The translations under genes were made by a program, and so were the position numbers. From contig CALISK010000184.1 of assembly GCA_938041625.1 (NCBI GenBank), positions 1-38,388 of the forward strand: DNA of 38,388 nucleotides. The letters run 5' to 3'. The DNA comes from an uncultured Tenacibaculum sp. GTDB lineage: Bacteria > Bacteroidota > Bacteroidia > Flavobacteriales > Flavobacteriaceae. The notes beneath the pieces were generated by a model that did no database searches, was not told the origin of the DNA, and worked only from the letters and a program-made list of their open reading frames with translations. Of the stretch, positions 33,279 through 38,388 are shown piece after piece; positions within the stretch are counted from its first letter, which is position 1; the number at the start of each line of letters is the position of its first letter.

Positions 33279-34319
33279 ATGAAAAAAATATTTATCCTTA
33301 TTTTATTTACAACAAACAGTTTCACAACTTGTTTTAGTCAAATTAATGATACTATTTATAAAGCATATGCATCGGCATTAAACGAAGAAATTATTTTTCA
33401 CAACTTAAAAAAAATAAAGGATCCTAGTATCTCTAATTATGAAGGCAGTTATCATTTTGGTGATTCAGAAGCTGAATCTCAATTGGAAATTCTTTATAGT
33501 AATAACAAAGTTTTTGCTCGTAAAGAATATAGCATTTGGGAAAATGATACTTGGATACCTAAATCTATAAGGAAATCTTCATCTTATAAAAAAGGTATAC
33601 TATATGTAGATAATGAATCTTTTCAATTATATACTTATGATAAAGAACAAGGATTAGGTTCTTCTTATAATAAAACAGAAAATGAAAAAACATATCATTA
33701 CTTACAATTTAATTATGATCGTTCAATAAAAAAACCATTAGGTAAATACCCTGAAACAAGTTTTGTTAAATTAACTAAAAGCGATTTTATTAATTATTCA
33801 AACCATGATTTAAAAATTATAAGAAATGAAATATTTGCCAGAAATGGATATCCTTTTAAAATAGGTGGTAAAATGCACAATTATTTTTCAAGTAAAAACT
33901 GGTATAAACACATCAAAAAAACAAAAACAACTGTGCTTAGTGAAATTGAAAAGCATAACATAAATTTGATAAAAAGTTTAGAACAAATAAATAATAAAAT
34001 TAATACTAAACACATACCTGACACAATAAAAAGTAAGTTATCAATAAAATCAGAACAATCGTATTGTTTGATAAAGAATGTTGAAAAACATAATGGGTAT
34101 AATTTTTTAACTGTTGATTTTATTCAAATTACATTTATTAGTAATGAACATGTTGAAACTGGACTTATAACTAATGATAATACCAAACTAAGGTCATTTA
34201 TTATTTCAGATACATTATTAAAAAAATATCATAAATATAAATCACATGGTGTAATACATTGGAAAATTAATGTTTCAAAAGGAAGGGTTATTTCTCTTGA
34301 CTATATTATACTAAGTTAA
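33279..34319 (+). CDS. Exported YARHG domain-containing protein
   Basis: A 346-residue protein with a cleavable-looking signal peptide (basic start, hydrophobic core, then CFSQINDTI at about 18-26). The centre holds a YARHG-type domain at about 167-212: LKIIRNEIFARNGYPFK followed by a phenylalanine and a WY pair, the standard pattern of that extracellular domain. The parts on either side are strand-rich and not recognised. YARHG domains are thought to act outside the cytoplasm, possibly on cell wall or surface, but no activity is assigned. Its stop is 44 bases before the second Crp/Fnr gene, so the two may share a transcript. Confidence 0.82.
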   Translation: MKKIFILILFTTNSFTTCFSQINDTIYKAYASALNEEIIFHNLKKIKDPSISNYEGSYHFGDSEAESQLEILYSNNKVFARKEYSIWENDTWIPKSIRKSSSYKKGILYVDNESFQLYTYDKEQGLGSSYNKTENEKTYHYLQFNYDRSIKKPLGKYPETSFVKLTKSDFINYSNHDLKIIRNEIFARNGYPFKIGGKMHNYFSSKNWYKHIKKTKTTVLSEIEKHNINLIKSLEQINNKINTKHIPDTIKSKLSIKSEQSYCLIKNVEKHNGYNFLTVDFIQITFISNEHVETGLITNDNTKLRSFIISDTLLKKYHKYKSHGVIHWKINVSKGRVISLDYIILS

Positions 34320-34363
34320 TTTTTCAATTAATAGCCTTTATAAAAACTTGTATTCCTAAAACT

Positions 34364-34951
34364 ATAAAACAAAATATCATCGAAAACAAAAATCTTCTTT
34401 TTAATCATTTTCAACAATTTATTCCTGTATCAGAAGCATTAAAAGTTGAACTAGACAAACACCTTCACTTAGTTGAATTTAAAAAAGGGAGTTTAATTTT
34501 AGATGCAAATAAGATATGTACTAAAAGCTATTTTATTACTAAAGGTATTTTACGCTCTTATTTCATTAAAGATGGTAGAAAAATTAGTGAATTTTTTTGT
34601 AGTTCTAATGAATGGATGAATTCTCCAAGAAGTTTTATGCAACGGAAAACTGACATTTACTATATTGATGCTATTGAAAATACACAAACCTATGTAATAG
34701 ATGTAAGTAATTTGGTGTATTTGTTTAATAACTTCCCAGAAATGGAACGTTATGCTCGATTATCTATGGGAACCATTTTTGGTCTTTTTATGGATCGAAT
34801 TACCTCCATTCGTTTTACCTCTGCTAAAGAACGATATGACTATTTCTGCAAAACATACCCTAATATACATTATCGAATTCCGTTAGGAATGATAGCCTCT
34901 TATTTAGGAATTACACAAGAAACCCTTAGTAGAATTCGTTCGTTAAAATAA
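34364..34951 (+). CDS. Crp/Fnr family regulator with no standard start codon
   Basis: The frame ending at 34951 carries the cyclic-nucleotide-binding jelly-roll (VEFKKGSLILDANKIC, SYFITKGILRSYFIKDG) and a C-terminal winged helix GITQETLSRIRS. The ATG at 34616 would cut the sensor domain in half, and the reading frame runs on upstream without stop past 34320. In that upstream part I find no ATG, GTG or TTG. The natural N-terminus IKQNIIENKNLLFNHF begins with ATA at 34364, giving 195 residues, the usual length. So this gene uses a rare start, has lost its start codon, or is translated with the YARHG gene in some other way. The ExxSR recognition helix suits TTGAT half-sites, and a perfect one lies just downstream at 35045. 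Confidence 0.7.
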   Translation: MKQNIIENKNLLFNHFQQFIPVSEALKVELDKHLHLVEFKKGSLILDANKICTKSYFITKGILRSYFIKDGRKISEFFCSSNEWMNSPRSFMQRKTDIYYIDAIENTQTYVIDVSNLVYLFNNFPEMERYARLSMGTIFGLFMDRITSIRFTSAKERYDYFCKTYPNIHYRIPLGMIASYLGITQETLSRIRSLK

Positions 34952-34990
34952 CTCAATTTAAAATGATGCCTTTTTTTATTTTAACTCTAA

Positions 34991-35010
34991 CAATGGGTTA
35001 AAACCCATTG
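34991..35010 (+). terminator. Hairpin after the second Crp/Fnr gene
   Basis: CAATGGGTT pairs with AACCCATTG (9 bp, tight loop). No T-run follows directly, so it is only a possible terminator. Confidence 0.45.
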
Positions 35011-35041
35011 ATTCCTTATAAAAACCAGCAAATTCTATCAC

Positions 35042-35061
35042 TTTTTGATTTAGATCAAAAA
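35042..35061 (+). promoter_or_regulatory. FNR-type box upstream of the dienelactone hydrolase-like gene
   Basis: The core TTGAT-TTAG-ATCAA (35045-35058) is a perfect FNR consensus palindrome, and the symmetry extends three bases on each side. If AAGCTTTG at 35081-35088 is the -7 box, the site centres at about -41.5, the standard class II activator position. The adjacent Crp/Fnr gene has a recognition helix of the matching type. Confidence 0.65.
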
Positions 35062-35102
35062 AATAAATCTTTAATTTTTCAAGCTTTGTAAAAATTAAAA
35101 TT

Positions 35103-35933
35103 ATGAGATTTATATTATTAATTCCTTTTATCATTATTTTCAACCTTAATGCTCAAATACATTTAAAAACTTCGAATACTCAAGCTATTCTATATGTTGG
35201 TAAAAACAAATGTCAACCTCTAATTGTTGGACTAGGAGGCTCTGAAGGTGGTAATGCTTGGTCTAGTGATTATTGGAAAATAACTAGAGATAAATTCTTA
35301 AAAAAAGGATACTCCTTTTTAGCTATAGGATATTTTGGAGCGAAAGGAACCCCTAAATTATTAGAAAAAATAGCTATCGAAGATATTTACAATGCTATTA
35401 AAACAGCTACAAAAAATAAAAATGTAAATGCTAAAAAAATTGCAATTGTAGGAGGTTCTAGAGGTGCCGATTTAGCTATGTTAGTTACCAGTTACTATAA
35501 AGACATCAATTGCGTAGTTGGTTTAGTTCCTAGTCATGCTATTTTCCCTGGTAACACTAATCATTTTACAAGTTCTAGCTGGACATACAATAAAAAGGAA
35601 CTCCCTTTTATTCCTGTTAATGAAGCTTCCGTTCCTTTTATAATGAAAAGAGATTTACGAGGAGCATTTAACGCCATGCTTAAAGATACTATTGCTGAAA
35701 AAAAAACTTTAATTAAAGTGGAAAAAATTAAAGGTCCAATTTTATTAATATCTGCTACAGATGATGAAATTGCTCCTACTAAAGAAATGTGTGATAAAAT
35801 TATACATAGATTAAAAAACAAGAATTTTAAATATTACAAAAAACACATTCCTATTAAAGGAAAACACTCAGAACCTTTGAAACATTTTAATTTGGTTTTT
35901 GATTTTTTAAAAGAACATTTTCCTAGTAAATAA
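35103..35933 (+). CDS. Exported alpha/beta hydrolase (BAAT C-terminal / dienelactone hydrolase-like)
   Basis: A 276-residue protein with a signal peptide (hydrophobic 3-16, NAQ cleavage region). The nucleophile is Ser119 in IVGGSRGAD, the acid is probably Asp220 or Asp221 in ISATDDEIAP and the base is His255 in GKHSEPL, so the hydrolase triad is present. The order of parts, including VGLVPSHAIFPG after the nucleophile, resembles the C-terminal domain of acyl-CoA thioesterase/bile acid acyltransferase proteins. Because it is exported, a CoA substrate is unlikely; an ester or acyl compound outside the membrane is more plausible. A perfect FNR box precedes it, so oxygen- or redox-linked control by a Crp/Fnr protein is likely. 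Confidence 0.82.
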   Translation: MRFILLIPFIIIFNLNAQIHLKTSNTQAILYVGKNKCQPLIVGLGGSEGGNAWSSDYWKITRDKFLKKGYSFLAIGYFGAKGTPKLLEKIAIEDIYNAIKTATKNKNVNAKKIAIVGGSRGADLAMLVTSYYKDINCVVGLVPSHAIFPGNTNHFTSSSWTYNKKELPFIPVNEASVPFIMKRDLRGAFNAMLKDTIAEKKTLIKVEKIKGPILLISATDDEIAPTKEMCDKIIHRLKNKNFKYYKKHIPIKGKHSEPLKHFNLVFDFLKEHFPSK

Positions 35934-36000
35934 CACTATTTAGCTAAGTAAAAAAAACAATATAACTTCCTCTTACCATACTTAAAAAAATATAATGACT

Positions 36001-37161
36001 CTATTTTCTTTTTAAATATCTCATTAAATAAATAAAACTAATAAAAATTAGAAATGCACAAATAAAAAATAAATGAGGAATTGTAGTTACTGAATCTTTA
36101 AAATACCATCCAGAAAACAATGCACCTAATCCAATACCCGCTTCTAGCGCTATAAACCGAGTTGCAATTGCTTTTCCTCTATACTTTGCAATACTTAAAT
36201 CTATAGTCCAAGCATTTACTGTTGGTGATAATATTCCCATTGCTGCTCCATACAAAGAAGCTCCAATAAATAATTGATTTTTTGTTATAAAAAAACCTAG
36301 AAATAATAATGACAACAACAATAATATTAATCCAATTTTCATTACAATATACCTTCCGTAGGAATCGGAAACTTTTCCTGAGACAAACCGTACTACTAGA
36401 GATGCAATTGTAAAATAAATAAAGAAAGTTCCTTTATTTACAATTCCTAAATGAGAGCTCCAATCTGGAATTACAGTTAAAATAACACCAAAAGGAAAAT
36501 AATATAAAAAAGTAATTATAGCAGCAGGAAACACTTCTTTAGCTATAATTTCATGTCTAGATATTAATAAAGTTTGTCTGGTAAATCTTTGTTTATCTAT
36601 TAGTGTTTCTTTGATATTTAAAAAAGCTATTACTGCTAATAAAGAGATTATAGAAGAACTGTAAAACAAAACATTGAAAGAATAATGTAATTTTATAAAA
36701 CTCCCTAATGCAGGTCCTAATGCAAAGCCTGTACTAAAAAACAATCCTTGCATTCCTATTGCTTCTCCCCAACGTTTTTGAGGAATCACATCTGCTACGT
36801 ATGCTGTTATTGCAGTTGGTGTAAACCCTGTTGAAAACCCATGAAACAATCTTAGAAATAAAAACCCTGAAACTGTTGTTAGTATAGGATATAAAAAACC
36901 ACAAATTACACATACAAATGCCCCAAACAACAATACTGGTTTTCTACCAATAGTATCTGTTAACTTACCACTAAAAGGTCTTGATAAACCAGCCGTTAGT
37001 GTAAATAATGCTATAATTAACCCTTTATAATTAGAACCTCCTAAATCACTTAAATACTGTGGTAATTCAGGAATCAACATATTAAAACTTGTTGAAAACA
37101 ATAAGGAGCAAATACAAATTAAAATAAATTTAAAACTGTAAATCGTATTTTTTGTAGTCAT
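36001..37161 (-). CDS. MFS transporter
   Basis: Major facilitator superfamily permease of 386 residues with about twelve hydrophobic segments. Motif A is visible between segments 2 and 3 as GKLTDTIGRKPVLLFGA, and a second copy of the pattern, SGKVSDSYGRYIV, lies in the matching loop of the second half. The substrate is unknown; the pattern is closest to drug/proton antiporters of 12 segments, but many sugar and metabolite carriers look alike. Its ATG directly abuts the stop of the HD-domain gene, so the two are cotranscribed. The stretch 35934-36000 between this and the convergent hydrolase gene shows no clear hairpin. Confidence 0.9.
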   Translation of the reverse strand: MTTKNTIYSFKFILICICSLLFSTSFNMLIPELPQYLSDLGGSNYKGLIIALFTLTAGLSRPFSGKLTDTIGRKPVLLFGAFVCVICGFLYPILTTVSGFLFLRLFHGFSTGFTPTAITAYVADVIPQKRWGEAIGMQGLFFSTGFALGPALGSFIKLHYSFNVLFYSSSIISLLAVIAFLNIKETLIDKQRFTRQTLLISRHEIIAKEVFPAAIITFLYYFPFGVILTVIPDWSSHLGIVNKGTFFIYFTIASLVVRFVSGKVSDSYGRYIVMKIGLILLLLSLLFLGFFITKNQLFIGASLYGAAMGILSPTVNAWTIDLSIAKYRGKAIATRFIALEAGIGLGALFSGWYFKDSVTTIPHLFFICAFLIFISFIYLMRYLKRK

Positions 37162-37737
37162 TTATGTATTAAAATGTGTGTTAATTAATTCTTCGACATA
37201 CTCCCAAATAATGATAGATCCTTTTTCTATCGATTTTGATTTTTCATACACCATCGAAAATGGCACTTCAAATTCTTTCCAAGTTCCACCATTATTTACA
37301 ATATTCTGTAATATCGGTTGTAATCTATCTATTGCTTTTGCAAATTTAGCTTCTTTAGTACTCCCTTCTTCAAACTCTAACCATATTTTTATATATACTT
37401 CAGATTGTTCAGAAGGTAGCATTCCAAAAATACGCTTCGCTGCTTTTAATTCCTCCACTGTATTGTTATGATTTTTTTTAGTGTCATATAAAAAAATGTC
37501 TCCTGCATCAATTTCAACAATATCGTGAATCAATACCATTTTAAGTACTTTTAAAACATCTATGGCGTCATTACTATATTCAGCTAATATTAAAACCATC
37601 ATTGCTAAATGCCAAGAATGTTCTGCATCATTTTCCCTTCTATCACTATTAAATAATTTACTTTTTCTTTGTATATATTTTATCTTGTCTATTTCTTTAA
37701 TAAAAGTTAATTGCTTTAATAATCGTTCTATCTCCAT
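37162..37737 (-). CDS. HD domain phosphohydrolase (YfbR-type 5'-deoxynucleotidase family)
   Basis: Metal-dependent phosphohydrolase with the HD fold. From the chosen start the metal ligands are His40 in DAEHSWH, His71-Asp72 in LIHDIVEIDAGD and Asp137 in AKAIDRLQP. The EHSWHLA and HDIVEIDAGD pattern fits the group that hydrolyses deoxynucleoside monophosphates. The frame is open up to 37806, but the ATG at 37735-37737 precedes the conserved start (EIERLLKQLTFIKEIDKIK) and gives 191 residues, usual for the family. It heads the two-gene unit with the MFS transporter and lies divergent to the third Crp/Fnr gene. Confidence 0.9.
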   Translation of the reverse strand: MEIERLLKQLTFIKEIDKIKYIQRKSKLFNSDRRENDAEHSWHLAMMVLILAEYSNDAIDVLKVLKMVLIHDIVEIDAGDIFLYDTKKNHNNTVEELKAAKRIFGMLPSEQSEVYIKIWLEFEEGSTKEAKFAKAIDRLQPILQNIVNNGGTWKEFEVPFSMVYEKSKSIEKGSIIIWEYVEELINTHFNT

Positions 37738-37824
37738 TTTTACTTTTTTATTAATTATTTTTGAGACTACAAATAACTTGTGCTTTATTAATTTAAAAAA
37801 GGACATTTGTCTTTACTCCTTTAA

Positions 37825-38388
37825 ATGATACGAAAGAATATTGATTTACTTAATTTTATCTCTAATTTAAAAGAAGAAGAATATCTTTATTTTATTGAAG
37901 AAAACTGTACTTCAAAAACAGTTATAGCACAACAAGACACCAGAACAAACTGGGTCTATATTATAAAACAAGGAATCGCTAAATGTAGTTTAAACGATGA
38001 TAATGGAAATGAATTCATTCAAGAATTTTTTAGTGAAGGAATGAAATTTGGTGAGTTAGAAGTTTTTAATAGCAAAGCTATTTATTGTGCTATGATAGCA
38101 ATTACCAATGTTGTTTATTATAAAATATCACATGAAAACTTTACTACTCTTTTAAATTCTAATAGAACATTTAATACTATCGTATTAAAAAGCTTAGTTA
38201 CTAAATTAAGTAAAAAAGGTCCTCGTTTTGCTTTTCAACAAAATAGAACTATAAAAGATAATATTGTCAAATTATTTCAAGAACTCCCAACTGTTCTTAA
38301 TATAATTCCAAAACAAGATATTGCGAACTATTTAGGTATTACTTTAAGAAGTTTAAATCGTTCTTTAAATGATTTACAAATTGTAAAA
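37825..38388 (+). CDS. Crp/Fnr family transcriptional regulator (3' end cut by the window)
   Basis: From the ATG at 37825 the frame is open to the right edge, 188 codons. The protein has the jelly-roll sensor (VYIIKQGIAKCSLNDDNGNEF, then GMKFGELEVF) and the start of the winged helix at IPKQDIANYLGITLRSLNRSLNDL. In the recognition helix the FNR-type glutamate and serine are replaced by arginine and asparagine, so it should read a different site from the other two Crp/Fnr proteins of this window. Only the last few residues can be missing. It is divergent from the HD-MFS pair, which may be its target. Confidence 0.9.
   Translation, partial: MIRKNIDLLNFISNLKEEEYLYFIEENCTSKTVIAQQDTRTNWVYIIKQGIAKCSLNDDNGNEFIQEFFSEGMKFGELEVFNSKAIYCAMIAITNVVYYKISHENFTTLLNSNRTFNTIVLKSLVTKLSKKGPRFAFQQNRTIKDNIVKLFQELPTVLNIIPKQDIANYLGITLRSLNRSLNDLQIVK

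Noticed and set aside
34616-34951. A 111-residue protein starting at the ATG at 34616
   Set aside because: It would be only half a Crp/Fnr protein. The same frame encodes the front of the sensor domain upstream, so the ATG is internal.

Overview
This window is AT-rich chromosomal DNA from a member of the Bacteroidota, most likely a marine Flavobacteriaceae of the Tenacibaculum/Polaribacter type. The evidence is the gene content and order of the division and cell wall cluster, promoter boxes of the Bacteroidota form TAnnTTTG, almost no Shine-Dalgarno sequences, and a typical flavobacterial set of enzymes. The genus is an inference; no rRNA or tRNA gene was seen.

Region 1 (1-14132, minus strand) is the dcw cluster, transcribed leftward: mraZ, rsmH, ftsL, a PASTA-containing class B PBP (ftsI type), murE, mraY, murD, ftsW, murG, murC, ftsQ, ftsA and the 5' part of ftsZ, which runs off the left edge. 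Genes overlap or nearly touch, several start with GTG or TTG, and murF and ddl are missing. Upstream of mraZ there are three GTGGTAAAAA-type direct repeats at exact 10-base spacing, a clear MraZ operator beside a TAnnTTTG promoter. The PBP gene has no ordinary start codon in front of its conserved N-terminus.

Region 2 (14335-16521, plus) holds an alpha/beta hydrolase, the ribosome-biogenesis GTPase engB and an RluA-type pseudouridine synthase. Region 3 (16658-19826, plus) is a tight three-gene set: an AlkB-type membrane di-iron hydroxylase, an aldehyde dehydrogenase and a nitroreductase-family protein. This looks like terminal oxidation of alkyl chains, but no rubredoxin is present. Region 4 (19876-21560) has a Crp/Fnr regulator followed by DoxX, a 4-oxalocrotonate tautomerase-like protein and an NTF2-fold protein, with a CRP-like palindrome in front of doxX.

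Region 5 (21718-25085) has an ADP-ribosylglycohydrolase facing a large penicillin acylase-family hydrolase, separated by a two-way terminator. Region 6 (25157-28727) is a sugar-type operon: DegT/DnrJ aminotransferase, small membrane protein, galE and a patatin phospholipase. The patatin gene is split by a -1 shift exactly at an A AAA AAG heptamer, the known dnaX-type slippery sequence. Region 7 (28943-30123) is a TetR regulator and an AhpD/carboxymuconolactone decarboxylase-like protein, with the same 16-base palindrome in front of each gene.

Region 8 (30323-38388) has an M16 zinc peptidase lipoprotein, a secreted YARHG-domain protein, a second Crp/Fnr regulator with no standard start codon, a secreted dienelactone hydrolase-like protein preceded by a perfect FNR box, an MFS transporter plus HD-domain phosphohydrolase pair on the minus strand, and a third Crp/Fnr regulator cut by the right edge. 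No IS element, CRISPR array, prophage or clear genomic island was seen. The least expected signals are the patatin frameshift site, the two genes that seem to need an ATA-type start, and the matched regulator-operator pairs.
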